NCBI GenBank assembly: GCA_900473795.1
Contig: UCMT01000008.1
Location: 1 to 64,000 of the forward strand
Direction of reading: 5' to 3'
Length of the DNA: 64,000 nucleotides
Source of the DNA: Hyphomicrobiales bacterium
GTDB lineage: Bacteria; Pseudomonadota; Alphaproteobacteria; Rhizobiales; Rhizobiaceae
Shown here piece after piece: positions 26,992 to 35,609 of this stretch. The translations under genes and the position numbers were made by a program. Below the pieces are notes generated by a model. That model made no database searches and was not told the DNA's origin. It saw nothing but the letters and a program-made list of their open reading frames with translations. Each line of letters begins with the position of its first letter. Position 1 is the first letter of the stretch.

Positions 26992-29043
26992 CTACTTGCG
27001 GATGATGCTGCTTAGTGGCTTCTTCAGCAGGCTTTCACGCAGGGATGGCCGCGGCTGGTCCGATGCGGGCTGGGCAAAGCTTGGCGCCACACGCGGCGGC
27101 GCGCGGTAAGGCTCCGGTTTCGGCTGGGCTGGAACCTCTTCCGAAAGCAATTGGTTGCGGATCTGGTTGAAGCGCTCGAGCTGTGGATTGGCCGGCTCGG
27201 CGCGCGGCAGCATGGCCGGGTTGTAGGGTTCGATGGCTGGCGGTGGCGGCTCGCCCTGCGGGTCAGCAGTCAAATCCGCGGGCCTGTTGCTGTCGGCGAC
27301 GGGATGAGCAGTGGGCACAAGGTCTTCTTCAAGTTCGAGGCTCGCCGAATAGGCCTGCTGGAAGCTTGAGATGTCCGGGCCGTTCAGGGCACGCATCCGC
27401 GCCACCACCGAGCGCAGATCGACGGTGTCGGGTGTTTCGTCCGTTGCCTTGACGCCGACGCCATTGGCTTTCGGCAGGTTCTTTTCCTCGACGCGGGTAA
27501 AGCGCATGCGCATCGGCACCGCCACAGCCTCACCGAAGGCGATTGCCTCACCGTTGCCGATCGAGGAGATGAAGCTGGTCGTCGAAATCGACGAGTTCGG
27601 GATGGCCGAGCGGATGATGTCCTGGTCGCGATCGTTGGACAGACGCATGGCAAAGACGGTCGAACATTGTGACAGGATGGTCGGATCGAGTTCGCCGGGA
27701 CGCTGTGTGATGATGCCGAGCGAGACGCCGTATTTGCGGCCTTCCTTGGCGATGCGGGCAATGGCCTGGCGGGTCGGAACGAAGCCGAGGCCGACATCGG
27801 CCGGGACGTAGCGGTGTGCCTCCTCGCAGACGACGAGCATATGGACGCCGCCATTGCTCCAGAGGCCGATTTCGAACGCCATGCGGCAGAGCACCGAAGC
27901 GACGGAATTGACGACTTCCGAGGGAATGCCGGCGAGCTGGAACGTCGTCACCGGCTTGCCATCGCCCGGGATCCGGAAGATCTTGGCGATCGTCTCGAGG
28001 ATCGTGTCGGTGATGGTGTTCGACGAGAACATGAAGTTATAGCGCGGATCGTTGATCGCGCCGATCACCTTGACCTTCAGCGAGCGCAGATGCGGCTTGT
28101 CGCTGCGCCCTTCCAGCCGCCCGATACGCTCGTCGATCAGCGCCAGCAGATCGGCGATGCGATAGGGAACCGGGGTATCAGCAGTGATCGAGCTCTTTTC
28201 GCTCGTGCGGCGGGCAAGGCCTGATTCCGCAGACCCCTTGAATGCCCTTTTCGCCTCCGGAATGACGTCGCGCAGGATATCGAGTTCTTCGGGAACGGGC
28301 GGCCGGCCGCGGAAGATCACTTCGGCGAATTCCTCGAGCTTCATCAGCCAGAAAGGCAGATCGAGATTATCCGTGTCGATGACCACGGCAATGTCGGGAA
28401 AAGCGGCGGCGAATTCATTGTGCGGATCGAGGATCAGCACGCGCAGTTTCGGATCGGCCGCGATTGCCTTGCGCAGCAGCAGGCTGACGGCCGTCGACTT
28501 GCCGACGCCGGTGGTGCCGACGATGGCAAAATGCTTGGACAGCATCGAGGGCACGTGGATTGCGGCATCGAGGCTTTCATCCTGGGTGAGCTTGCCGATG
28601 ACGCAGACATCGTTCTTGCCCGTGTCGTAGATGCGAGCCAGGTCGGCCGTGCGGATGCGGTGGGCGATGGCACCGAGATAGGGATACTGGCTGATGCCGG
28701 CGGAAAATTCCTCGCGGCCGGAGGGGCCAACTTGGACTTCGCCCATCAGTTCGACGTCGATGCGAAAGTTGTTGTCGAGTTCCTCGCCCCATTCATTCGT
28801 TGCGGTCTGCATGGAATAGACGAGGGCGACGACCCGGTTTTCGCCGACACTGATCGAGATCAGCCGGCCGACGGACCAGAGTTCGGTGAGCGATGTTTCG
28901 CCATTTTCGGCAAGGGCAGCAATGGTTGCCCGCGATCCGCTGCACGCGACAACGCGACCGAGGAAGCGATTGCCCCGTTTCAAAACGTCGCGCCGATCCT
29001 GTTCTCCGGCACTGGTCGACGAATGAAGGTCACTATTCAGCAA
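26992..29043 (-). CDS. HerA-like ATPase (DUF87/FtsK-HerA superfamily)
   Basis: About 683 residues. An N-terminal HAS-barrel-like domain (FLGRVVACSGSRATI; LISISVGENRVVALV) is followed by the motor. Its elements are Walker A VGTTGVGKST (about 175-185), a DPHNEF strand, Walker B HMLVVCEEAHRYVP and the arginine region TQRPGELDPTILSQCSTVFA. The C-terminal about 120 residues are Pro-rich and probably disordered. HerA motors translocate on DNA and usually pair with NurA or other effector nucleases; none is adjacent here. I chose the TTG at 29043, seven bases after AGAGG; a TTG at 29061 lacks a ribosome-binding site. Its cellular role is unknown. Confidence 0.85.
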   Translation of the reverse strand: MLNSDLHSSTSAGEQDRRDVLKRGNRFLGRVVACSGSRATIAALAENGETSLTELWSVGRLISISVGENRVVALVYSMQTATNEWGEELDNNFRIDVELMGEVQVGPSGREEFSAGISQYPYLGAIAHRIRTADLARIYDTGKNDVCVIGKLTQDESLDAAIHVPSMLSKHFAIVGTTGVGKSTAVSLLLRKAIAADPKLRVLILDPHNEFAAAFPDIAVVIDTDNLDLPFWLMKLEEFAEVIFRGRPPVPEELDILRDVIPEAKRAFKGSAESGLARRTSEKSSITADTPVPYRIADLLALIDERIGRLEGRSDKPHLRSLKVKVIGAINDPRYNFMFSSNTITDTILETIAKIFRIPGDGKPVTTFQLAGIPSEVVNSVASVLCRMAFEIGLWSNGGVHMLVVCEEAHRYVPADVGLGFVPTRQAIARIAKEGRKYGVSLGIITQRPGELDPTILSQCSTVFAMRLSNDRDQDIIRSAIPNSSISTTSFISSIGNGEAIAFGEAVAVPMRMRFTRVEEKNLPKANGVGVKATDETPDTVDLRSVVARMRALNGPDISSFQQAYSASLELEEDLVPTAHPVADSNRPADLTADPQGEPPPPAIEPYNPAMLPRAEPANPQLERFNQIRNQLLSEEVPAQPKPEPYRAPPRVAPSFAQPASDQPRPSLRESLLKKPLSSIIRK

Positions 29044-29160
29044 TGCGAAACCTCTGGCCAAGAGTTCGCTATATTATTTGAAGGGATTTAATAAGTTGTT
29101 TCTTGGGCTTGCGCGAGTTCGTGCCATTTTGGTCCCGTATCGGTTGTTTTCCGAAAGGCG

Positions 29161-29189
29161 TTGACGGAGCTGATATTTCTGGCTATCAC
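29161..29189 (+). promoter_or_regulatory. Candidate ilvBH promoter
   Basis: TTGACG (29161-29166), a 17-base spacer and TATCAC (29184-29189) form a near-consensus housekeeping promoter. Its predicted transcription start (about 29196) falls two bases before the leader-peptide ATG at 29198. The leader would therefore be translated from an essentially leaderless mRNA, as established for trpL in Sinorhizobium meliloti. Confidence 0.6.
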
Positions 29190-29197
29190 TCCCGGCC

Positions 29198-29254
29198 ATG
29201 AAAAAGATCGTAGCAATTCTTGTGGTGGGACGGCGCATGGGCAGGATGGTGTAA
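29198..29254 (+). CDS. Branched-chain leader peptide (ilv attenuator)
   Basis: An 18-residue open frame reads MKKIVAILVVGRRMGRMV. The run Ile-Val-Ala-Ile-Leu-Val-Val puts six control codons within seven positions, all for the products of the pathway encoded just downstream. It overlaps the first arm of an RNA stem, and a Rho-independent terminator follows at 29288-29310, before ilvB. This is the classical layout of ribosome-mediated attenuation: low charged Ile/Val/Leu-tRNA would stall the ribosome on the control codons and prevent termination. No Shine-Dalgarno site precedes it; see the promoter entry. Confidence 0.8.
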   Translation: MKKIVAILVVGRRMGRMV

Positions 29255-29310
29255 CCATCCGGCGATAGCCACCCATGCGCAAACACGAGGCCCTAACAGG
29301 GCCTTTTTTT
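29233..29310 (+). terminator. ilvBH attenuator: pause stem and terminator
   Basis: GCGCATGGG (29233-29241) pairs with CCCATGCGC (29272-29280), enclosing an inner stem GGATGGT/ACCATCC (29244-29260). After seven bases comes the terminator AGGCCCT-AAC-AGGGCCT (29288-29304) running into seven Ts (29304-29310). The first arm lies inside the leader peptide frame, so ribosome position would decide whether it forms. I could not identify a convincing long antiterminator pairing by eye. Confidence 0.8.
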
Positions 29311-29368
29311 ATGCCTTCAAACACGATACTCACAGCCAAAATCGCGAAACATGGACGGAAACAGGCCA

Positions 29369-31150
29369 ATGAGCGGCACAGAAAATCAGATGACAGGGGC
29401 GGAAATTGTTCTTCAGGCGCTGAGGGACAATGGCGTGGAGCATATCTTCGGCTATCCGGGCGGTGCCGTCCTGCCGATCTATGACGAAATCTTCCAGCAG
29501 GACGATATCCAGCACATCCTCGTGCGCCACGAGCAGGGCGCCGGCCATATGGCCGAAGGCTACGCCCGCTCGACCGGCAAGGTCGGCGTCATGCTGGTGA
29601 CTTCCGGTCCGGGGGCGACCAACGCGGTCACGCCGCTTCAGGATGCGCTGATGGACTCGATCCCGCTCGTCTGCCTGACCGGCCAGGTGCCGACATCGCT
29701 GATCGGCTCGGACGCCTTCCAGGAATGCGATACCGTTGGCATCACGCGGCCCTGCACCAAGCACAACTGGCTGGTCAAGGACGTCAACCAGCTGGCCGGC
29801 ATCATCCACGAAGCCTTCCGCATCGCGCAATCCGGCCGTCCAGGCCCGGTCGTCGTCGATATTCCGAAGGACGTCCAGTTCGCGACGGGCACCTACACGC
29901 CGCCATCGGCCGCGAAAGTCCAGCATAGCTACCAGCCAAAAGTGCAGGGCGACATGCGCCGCATCGAGCAGGCCATCGAACTGATGAAGGGCGCGCGTCG
30001 TCCCGTCATCTATTCCGGCGGCGGCGTCGTCAATTCCGGCCTGGAAGCCTCGCATCTGCTGCGCGAACTGACCGAACTGACCGGCTTTCCCATCACCTCG
30101 ACGCTGATGGGCCTCGGTGCCTATCCGGCTTCGGGCAAGAACTGGCTGGGCATGCTGGGCATGCACGGCACCTACGAAGCGAACATGGCGATGCACGATT
30201 GCGACGTCATGGTCTGCATCGGCGCCCGTTTCGACGACCGTATCACCGGCCGTCTCAATGCCTTCTCGCCGAATTCGAAGAAGATCCATATCGACATCGA
30301 TCCGTCCTCGATCAACAAGACCGTGCGCGTCGACGTACCGATCCTCGGCGATGTCGGCTCCGTCCTGGAGGACATGGTTCGACTGTGGCGGGCTTCCACC
30401 GCCAAGGACGCCGACAAGGGCCGCCTCGATGACTGGTGGGCCAGCATCGCCCGCTGGCGGGCACGCAATTCGCTCGCCTACAAGTCGAGCGACGAGGTCA
30501 TCATGCCGCAATACGCTATCCAGCGGCTCTATGAGCTGACCAAGCACCGGGACACCTACATCACTACCGAAGTCGGCCAGCACCAGATGTGGGCCGCGCA
30601 GTTCTACGGTTTCGAGCAGCCGAACCGCTGGATGACCTCGGGCGGCCTCGGCACCATGGGCTACGGCTTCCCGGCGGCGGTCGGCGTGCAGGTCGCGCAT
30701 CCGGAAAGCCTGGTCATCGACATCGCCGGCGACGCCTCGATCCAGATGTGCATTCAGGAAATGTCCTGTGCCGTGCAGTACAACCTGCCGGTCAAGATCT
30801 TCATCCTGAACAACCAGTACATGGGCATGGTGCGCCAGTGGCAGCAGTTGCTGCACGGCAACCGCCTGTCGAATTCCTATACCGAAGCCATGCCCGACTT
30901 CGTCAAGCTGGCGGAAGCCTATGGCGGCGTCGGCATCCGCTGCGAAAAGCCGGGCGATCTCGACGCGGCGATCCAGCAGATGATCGACAGCCCGGCGCCG
31001 GTGATCTTCGATTGCCGCGTCGCCAATCTCGCCAACTGCTTCCCGATGATCCCATCGGGCAAGGCGCATAACGAGATGCTGTTGCCGGACGAAGCCACGG
31101 ACGAGGCGGTCGCCAACGCGATCGATGCCAAGGGCCGCGCGCTGGTTTGA
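29369..31150 (+). CDS. ilvB: Acetolactate synthase, large (catalytic) subunit
   Basis: The first common step of valine, leucine and isoleucine synthesis (acetolactate/acetohydroxybutyrate from pyruvate and 2-ketobutyrate). About 593 residues: the N-terminal ThDP pyrimidine domain with the catalytic Glu (LVRHEQGAGHMAEGYAR), a central FAD-associated domain (MLGMHGTYEANMAMHDCDV), and the C-terminal pyrophosphate domain with the GDASIQMCIQEMSCAVQYNL metal motif. I chose the ATG of MSGTENQMTGAEIV at 29369; an ATG at 29351 lacks a ribosome-binding site. It lies behind the attenuator and is followed by ilvH with a 22-base gap. Confidence 0.96.
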   Translation: MSGTENQMTGAEIVLQALRDNGVEHIFGYPGGAVLPIYDEIFQQDDIQHILVRHEQGAGHMAEGYARSTGKVGVMLVTSGPGATNAVTPLQDALMDSIPLVCLTGQVPTSLIGSDAFQECDTVGITRPCTKHNWLVKDVNQLAGIIHEAFRIAQSGRPGPVVVDIPKDVQFATGTYTPPSAAKVQHSYQPKVQGDMRRIEQAIELMKGARRPVIYSGGGVVNSGLEASHLLRELTELTGFPITSTLMGLGAYPASGKNWLGMLGMHGTYEANMAMHDCDVMVCIGARFDDRITGRLNAFSPNSKKIHIDIDPSSINKTVRVDVPILGDVGSVLEDMVRLWRASTAKDADKGRLDDWWASIARWRARNSLAYKSSDEVIMPQYAIQRLYELTKHRDTYITTEVGQHQMWAAQFYGFEQPNRWMTSGGLGTMGYGFPAAVGVQVAHPESLVIDIAGDASIQMCIQEMSCAVQYNLPVKIFILNNQYMGMVRQWQQLLHGNRLSNSYTEAMPDFVKLAEAYGGVGIRCEKPGDLDAAIQQMIDSPAPVIFDCRVANLANCFPMIPSGKAHNEMLLPDEATDEAVANAIDAKGRALV

Positions 31151-31172
31151 TGGATAGGAAAAGGACAAGATC

Positions 31173-31745
31173 ATGAACGCACATCTTCAGCCGACCGGCT
31201 CCGCGTATTTCATCGCCAAGGAAACCGAAAAGGCGGAAAACCACACGCTTTCGGTTCTCGTCGATAACGAGCCGGGCGTTCTTGCCCGCGTCATCGGCCT
31301 GTTTTCCGGCCGAGGCTACAATATCGAGAGCCTGACCGTCTCGGAAACCGAACACCAGACGCACCTGTCGCGCATCACCATCGTGACGCGCGGCACGCCG
31401 CATGTGCTGGAACAGATCAAGGCACAGCTGGAGCGCATCGTGCCGGTCCATCGGGTCGTCGACCTGACGGTGCGGGCCGCCGAGCTTGGCCACGACCGGC
31501 CGATCGAGCGCGAAGTGGCGCTGGTCAAGGTCAGCGGGGATGGCGAGAGCCGGGCGGAAACGCTGCGCCTGGCGGATGCCTTCCACGCCAAGGTGATCGA
31601 TGCCACGCTGGAGCACTTTATCCTGGAAATCACCGGCAAGTCGTCGAAGATCGACCAGTTCATCGCCATCATGAAGCCGCTCGGCGTCATCGAGGTCTGC
31701 CGCACCGGCATCGCGGCGATGAACCGCGGCCCGCAGGGAATGTAA
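31173..31745 (+). CDS. ilvH: Acetolactate synthase, small (regulatory) subunit
   Basis: A 190-residue regulatory subunit that stimulates IlvB and confers valine feedback inhibition. The N-terminal ACT domain reads HTLSVLVDNEPGVLARVIGL, GRGYNIESLTVSETE. The C-terminal ACT-like domain (ALVKVSGDGESRAETLRLAD; FILEITGKSSKIDQFIAIMK) follows. Length and layout match alphaproteobacterial IlvH (IlvN). It is preceded by AGGA and is co-transcribed with ilvB, so it is under the same attenuator. Confidence 0.96.
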   Translation: MNAHLQPTGSAYFIAKETEKAENHTLSVLVDNEPGVLARVIGLFSGRGYNIESLTVSETEHQTHLSRITIVTRGTPHVLEQIKAQLERIVPVHRVVDLTVRAAELGHDRPIEREVALVKVSGDGESRAETLRLADAFHAKVIDATLEHFILEITGKSSKIDQFIAIMKPLGVIEVCRTGIAAMNRGPQGM

Positions 31746-31748
31746 GAC

Positions 31749-32450
31749 GTGTGGCCGATGATCCGCATGATGGCAGCATCGGCCACCTTCCTTTTTTGCG
31801 TAACAACGACGATGGCGGCCGGCATCCCTGAGGATGCCGCGGAAGATGGTCCTTCCGGCGTGCTTGATGTCATCGGCGCACAGGCTGAAGCAAGCGACGA
31901 AATCCAGTCTCACTTCAAGATCTGCCCGGCGGAGATTGCAAATTCTGCGCGGACTTTTTGGCGTAGCTTAGTGCCAGGCGAGCCGGTAGACAGGGATACG
32001 TGTGGTAAGGATATCAGGGCCTGCTACCGCACATGCATGGAAGACCGCAACGCGAGTGCCTGTCTGGCACTTGGCTATACGCTTGAGGCAGCCCGTCCGC
32101 TCGCGTCGCAGCTCTGGGCGCAAATGCTGTTCGCGCAGGCTTGCGCCACGGGCAGCAGCGGAGGTTGCACCAATCGGGCCGCCGGAATCCGCAACGGACA
32201 GTTTGACGGTGATCCATTGTTGGATGCCGACTTCGAGGATCTGAGCGGTTGTTTCTTGCGCACGTTCACCATGACTTGCGGCGATGGCGATGCCTGGGGA
32301 TGCACGATGCTCGGCCAGTCCTATCAATACGGGGAGGGTGCCCCGTCAGATGCGCTGATGGCGAAACGCTTCTACGAAAAATCCTGTTCCATTGCCGAGG
32401 ATTTTCCTGCCTGCGATTTTGCGCGAAGGCAGCTGAAAGACCTCGAATAG
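31749..32450 (+). CDS. Secreted Sel1-like, cysteine-rich protein
   Basis: A 233-residue protein with an N-terminal signal peptide (about 24 residues, ending TTMAA) and ten or more cysteines spaced as in HcpA/HcpC-type Sel1 repeat proteins. Examples are CYRTCMEDRNASACLALGYT, AQACATGSSGGCTNRA and CGDGDAWGCTMLGQSYQYG, ending KRFYEKSCSIAEDFPACDFA. Each about 36-residue helical pair would be closed by a disulfide. It starts at GTG three bases after ilvH; an ATG at 31758 is an alternative. Function is unknown; codon use is slightly less GC-rich than in ilvBH. Confidence 0.75.
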   Translation: MWPMIRMMAASATFLFCVTTTMAAGIPEDAAEDGPSGVLDVIGAQAEASDEIQSHFKICPAEIANSARTFWRSLVPGEPVDRDTCGKDIRACYRTCMEDRNASACLALGYTLEAARPLASQLWAQMLFAQACATGSSGGCTNRAAGIRNGQFDGDPLLDADFEDLSGCFLRTFTMTCGDGDAWGCTMLGQSYQYGEGAPSDALMAKRFYEKSCSIAEDFPACDFARRQLKDLE

Positions 32451-32455
32451 GCCCG

Positions 32456-33301
32456 CTAGATCATCTCCAAAGGCATCTTTCTTGCCGGCGGCGGGAAAAC
32501 CCGGTCGAGGATTGCCAGATCGTCTTGCGTCAGATGCACCTCGGCGGATGCCCGGTTTTCCCGCACCCGTTCCGGCATGCCGGTCTTCGGGATGACGATG
32601 ACGCCGGGATTGCGGATCAGGAAGGCAAGGGCGATCTGGGCGACGGTTGCCTGGTGCGCCTTGGCGATATGGATGAGGTCGGGGTGGCGCAGCAGCCGGC
32701 CTTCGTCGAGCGGCGAATAGGCCATGATCGGGATGCCGCGGGCCTGGCTGTCCTTCAGGAGATCATACTCGATGCCGCGGCGGTTGAGATTGTAGAGCAC
32801 CTGATTGGTCGCGACGTTGCCGCCCTCCGGCACGGCGAACAGTTCCGCCATATCGTCGGAATCGAAATTGGAGACGCCCCAGGCGCCGATCTTGCCAGCC
32901 TGCCGCAGCGTCTCGAAGGCGTCGACCGTTTGCGAAAGCGGGTAGCGGCCGCGCCAGTGCAGCAGATAGAGGTCGATATGGTCGGTGCCGAGCCGTTTCA
33001 GGCTCGCCTCGCAGGCCTTGATGGTGCCGTCGCGGCTGGCATTGGTGGGCAGAACCTTGCTGACGACGAAGGCGTCGCTGCGCCGGCCCCTGACTGCTTC
33101 GGCAACGATCCGTTCGGCGCCGCCATCCGCATACATTTCCGCCGTATCGATCAGCGTCATGCCGAGGTCGAGCCCATGCCGCAGGGTCCTGGCTTCCTCG
33201 GCAGCACTCGCCTTGCGCTCCCCCATGTGCCAGGTGCCCTGGCCGATCACGGGAACGGTCCTGCCGTTGGGAAGGGTGGTGGTCGGAATGGCGTCGTGCA
33301 T
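32456..33301 (-). CDS. Aldo/keto reductase
   Basis: A 281-residue (beta/alpha)8 NADPH-dependent carbonyl reductase. It shows GQGTWHMGE at the N-terminus, the catalytic Asp/Tyr in [17 protein letters not shown], the Lys in FVVSKVLP and HIDLYLLHW with the catalytic His. It ends with the coenzyme segment [18 protein letters not shown]. This fits the AKR5-like/YeaE group. It converges with the Sel1-like gene (five-base gap) and is divergent from the LysE gene across a 196-base region holding two inverted repeats. The substrate is unknown. Confidence 0.9.
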   Translation of the reverse strand: MHDAIPTTTLPNGRTVPVIGQGTWHMGERKASAAEEARTLRHGLDLGMTLIDTAEMYADGGAERIVAEAVRGRRSDAFVVSKVLPTNASRDGTIKACEASLKRLGTDHIDLYLLHWRGRYPLSQTVDAFETLRQAGKIGAWGVSNFDSDDMAELFAVPEGGNVATNQVLYNLNRRGIEYDLLKDSQARGIPIMAYSPLDEGRLLRHPDLIHIAKAHQATVAQIALAFLIRNPGVIVIPKTGMPERVRENRASAEVHLTQDDLAILDRVFPPPARKMPLEMI

Positions 33302-33422
33302 CGGAATCCTCTTTCGGCCGCAGGTCGGCCCAGTCGTATGAACGGTCGATGTCTCATTTAAGGCGTAGCGTGGCAGCGCAAAGACCGTGCCTCAAAAACG
33401 TCGACGCCAACAGTCGCCGCTT

Positions 33423-33439
33423 CTTGTCACCGTGACAAG
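33423..33439. promoter_or_regulatory. Perfect palindrome upstream of lysE-like gene
   Basis: CTTGTCAC-C-GTGACAAG is an 8+1+8 perfect dyad. It lies about 60 bases upstream of the LysE-family start and 120 bases from the divergent aldo/keto reductase start. Its symmetry suggests an operator; the protein is unknown. Confidence 0.45.
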
Positions 33440-33460
33440 TTTTGGGTGGTCCCCGCCGAT

Positions 33461-33479
33461 AGGTCAGCTAGATTGACCT
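33461..33479. promoter_or_regulatory. Second dyad next to the lysE-like ribosome-binding site
   Basis: AGGTCA (33461-33466) and TGACCT (33474-33479) flank a 7-base spacer, only about 18 bases before the LysE-family ATG at 33498. This position would let a bound repressor block the gene directly. Confidence 0.4.
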
Positions 33480-33497
33480 AAAATTCGGGAGGTTTCC

Positions 33498-34091
33498 ATG
33501 CAGGCCGACACGTTTCTGGCGTTGTTTCTCTTTGCTTTCACGACATCGATTACGCCGGGGCCGAACAACATGATGCTGTTCGCATCGGGGGTGAATTTCG
33601 GCTTTGTCCGCACCGTTCCGCACATGCTCGGCATTGGCGCGGGCTTCCTGTCGCTGTTGATCGCCGTCGGTCTCGGCCTTGGCGCGCTCCTGCATTCCGT
33701 GCCTCTGCTCTATACCGTGCTGAAATTCGCAGGCGGCGCCTATCTCGTCTGGATCGCCTGGAAAATCGGGACATCGCGGAGCCTTTCCGAAGGGAAGGGC
33801 AATGCCGTGCCGATGACCTTCCTGCAGGCGGCGGCCTTCCAGTGGATCAACCCGAAGGCCTGGGTGATGGCCGTCACCGCGATGGCGACCTATACGAGCC
33901 AGCAAAGCTATCTCGCCAGCGTCATCTGGGTCGGCATCGTCTTTGCAATCGTCAATGTGCCGAGCGTCTCGACCTGGGCCGGCTTCGGCTCGGCGCTGAG
34001 GCAATGGCTGTCCGATCCGGTTCGCCTGAAATGGTTCAATATCACCATGGCGGTCTTGCTCGTCGTCAGCCTTTGGCCGATGCTGCGCTAA
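33498..34091 (+). CDS. LysE family amino-acid exporter (RhtB-like)
   Basis: A 197-residue inner-membrane protein with about six hydrophobic segments. The family signature TSITPGPNNMMLFASGVNFG occurs near residue 13, with FAGGAYLVWIAWKIG and WINPKAWVMAVTAMATY in the middle. It probably exports an amino acid or a derivative. The start ATG is preceded by GGGAGG. Two dyads lie immediately upstream. The next gene follows after 64 bases. Confidence 0.9.
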   Translation: MQADTFLALFLFAFTTSITPGPNNMMLFASGVNFGFVRTVPHMLGIGAGFLSLLIAVGLGLGALLHSVPLLYTVLKFAGGAYLVWIAWKIGTSRSLSEGKGNAVPMTFLQAAAFQWINPKAWVMAVTAMATYTSQQSYLASVIWVGIVFAIVNVPSVSTWAGFGSALRQWLSDPVRLKWFNITMAVLLVVSLWPMLR

Positions 34092-34155
34092 AGCCGGATG
34101 ATTTCAGGTCGAATCGACCAACGCCGCCGAATTCAGGGCAGATGGGGGTTTGAGC

Positions 34156-34971
34156 ATGCCGGGGGGCCTTGTTACCTCGATCGTCGTGGGCTTCGCTTTC
34201 GTTTCCGGGGCGCTTGCCATCGTCTTTTGCTGCTATTTCCTGGCCCGCACATTGCTCAATCCCGGGCTGGAAGGCGATCGAACCCATGATGCGGCGGCGA
34301 CCGTTGCCGTGCGTATCGCCGCCTTGCACGGCCTTATCCTGGCTCTGGTCTATGCCCAGGAACTCGACGACTACAAAGGTATCCGCAACAACCTGATGGA
34401 AGAAGCGGTGGCGATATCCGATGTCTACAACGATATTGGGCGATACGGCGGGACGGAGGTGGCGCCGGTCCAGCATGACCTGGCCAATTACGTCGCGACC
34501 GTTGTCGGCGAGGAGTGGGACATGCTCGGGGCTCGTCAGGGCCTGTCCCCGAAGGCGTGGGTCCAGTGGAACGACGTCTATGATCGTCTGCTCGAGCTTG
34601 CGCCGCAGACGGACCGCCAACGCTATTTGAGCAACAGGATGCGTGATCGGGCGACCTCCATTGCGCGGTTCCGCCAGATCCGGGAAGAAACCGCGGCGGG
34701 TGGGTTTGGAGGAATGTTCTGGGCGCCAGCGTTGATCGGGCTATGCCTGCTTTCAATACCGTTCTATGTCTATCGTCCGACCCGCACCCACATGTTTCTC
34801 CTGTCGATTTTCGGGGCCTATTCGGGCGTTGTCCTCTTTTTCATTTTCGCCTTTTCCAATCCGTTCCAGCCGCCGGGAAAGCTGGAGCCTATCGCTTTCG
34901 AAAATCTGCTGCGCGGAGATATGGGCAAGAGACTGCCGCCCGTCGCACTAAGCACAGAAACCAGCCAATGA
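34156..34971 (+). CDS. Bestrophin-like (DUF4239) membrane protein
   Basis: About 271 residues. The TM segments are at the N-terminus ([20 protein letters not shown]), near residue 190 ([19 protein letters not shown]) and near 215 ([20 protein letters not shown]). The conserved soluble stretch [37 protein letters not shown] fits the DUF4239 bestrophin-like family. I took the ATG after GGGGG; a TTG two codons upstream is possible. Its stop overlaps a possible early nthA start (ATGA), so it may be in the nitrile hydratase operon. Function is unknown. Confidence 0.7.
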   Translation: MPGGLVTSIVVGFAFVSGALAIVFCCYFLARTLLNPGLEGDRTHDAAATVAVRIAALHGLILALVYAQELDDYKGIRNNLMEEAVAISDVYNDIGRYGGTEVAPVQHDLANYVATVVGEEWDMLGARQGLSPKAWVQWNDVYDRLLELAPQTDRQRYLSNRMRDRATSIARFRQIREETAAGGFGGMFWAPALIGLCLLSIPFYVYRPTRTHMFLLSIFGAYSGVVLFFIFAFSNPFQPPGKLEPIAFENLLRGDMGKRLPPVALSTETSQ

Positions 34972-34985
34972 CATCCGAGGACGCC

Positions 34986-35609
34986 ATGCACGATCACGAC
35001 GACCACGACCATCACGACAACCATTTCTCCGACATGCAGGCGCGGGTGAAGGCGCTGGAGACGGTGCTGACGCAGAAGGGGCTGATCGACCCGGCGGCGA
35101 TCGACGCGATCGTCGATACTTACGAAACGAAGGTCGGTCCGCGCAACGGTGCCCGTGTCGTTGCCAAGGCCTGGAGCGAACCCGATTTTGCCGATTGGCT
35201 CAGCCGCGACGCGACGGCGGCGATCGCCAGCCTCGATTATACCGGCCGGCAGGGGGAGCACATGCGGGCGGTGTTCAATACGCCGGAGACGCACAATCTC
35301 GTCGTCTGCACGCTGTGCTCCTGTTACCCCTGGGCGGTGCTGGGGCTGCCGCCGGTCTGGTACAAGGCGCCGCCCTATCGTTCACGCGCGGTGATCGATC
35401 CGCGCGGCGTACTTGAGGAATTCGGGCTAACCCTGCCTGATACCAAGAAAATCCGCGTCTGGGATTCGACGGCGGAACTGCGCTATATCGTTATTCCGGA
35501 ACGGCCGGAGGGAACGGAAGGGCTCGATCAGGAGGCGCTTGCCGACCTGGTGACGCGCGATTCGATGATCGGCACGGGGCTGGCCAGACCGGTGGGAGCA
35601 GGACAATGA
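34986..35609 (+). CDS. nthA: Nitrile hydratase alpha subunit (Co-type)
   Basis: Hydrates nitriles to amides. The 207 residues contain the metal-binding claw VCTLCSC (Cys108, Cys111, Cys113). Thr in the third position is characteristic of the non-corrin cobalt enzymes, while iron enzymes have Ser. Downstream come [20 protein letters not shown] and [18 protein letters not shown]. The N-terminus is an unusual His/Asp-rich tail ([12 protein letters not shown]). I chose the ATG at 34986 with GAGGA five bases upstream; an ATG at 34968 overlaps the preceding gene. The stop overlaps the nthB start by four bases. Confidence 0.93.
   Translation: MHDHDDHDHHDNHFSDMQARVKALETVLTQKGLIDPAAIDAIVDTYETKVGPRNGARVVAKAWSEPDFADWLSRDATAAIASLDYTGRQGEHMRAVFNTPETHNLVVCTLCSCYPWAVLGLPPVWYKAPPYRSRAVIDPRGVLEEFGLTLPDTKKIRVWDSTAELRYIVIPERPEGTEGLDQEALADLVTRDSMIGTGLARPVGAGQ

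Noticed and set aside
26992-29043. HerA-based phage defence system
   Set aside because: No effector (NurA, SIR2, DUF4297 or similar) is next to it, and the flanking genes are housekeeping genes.
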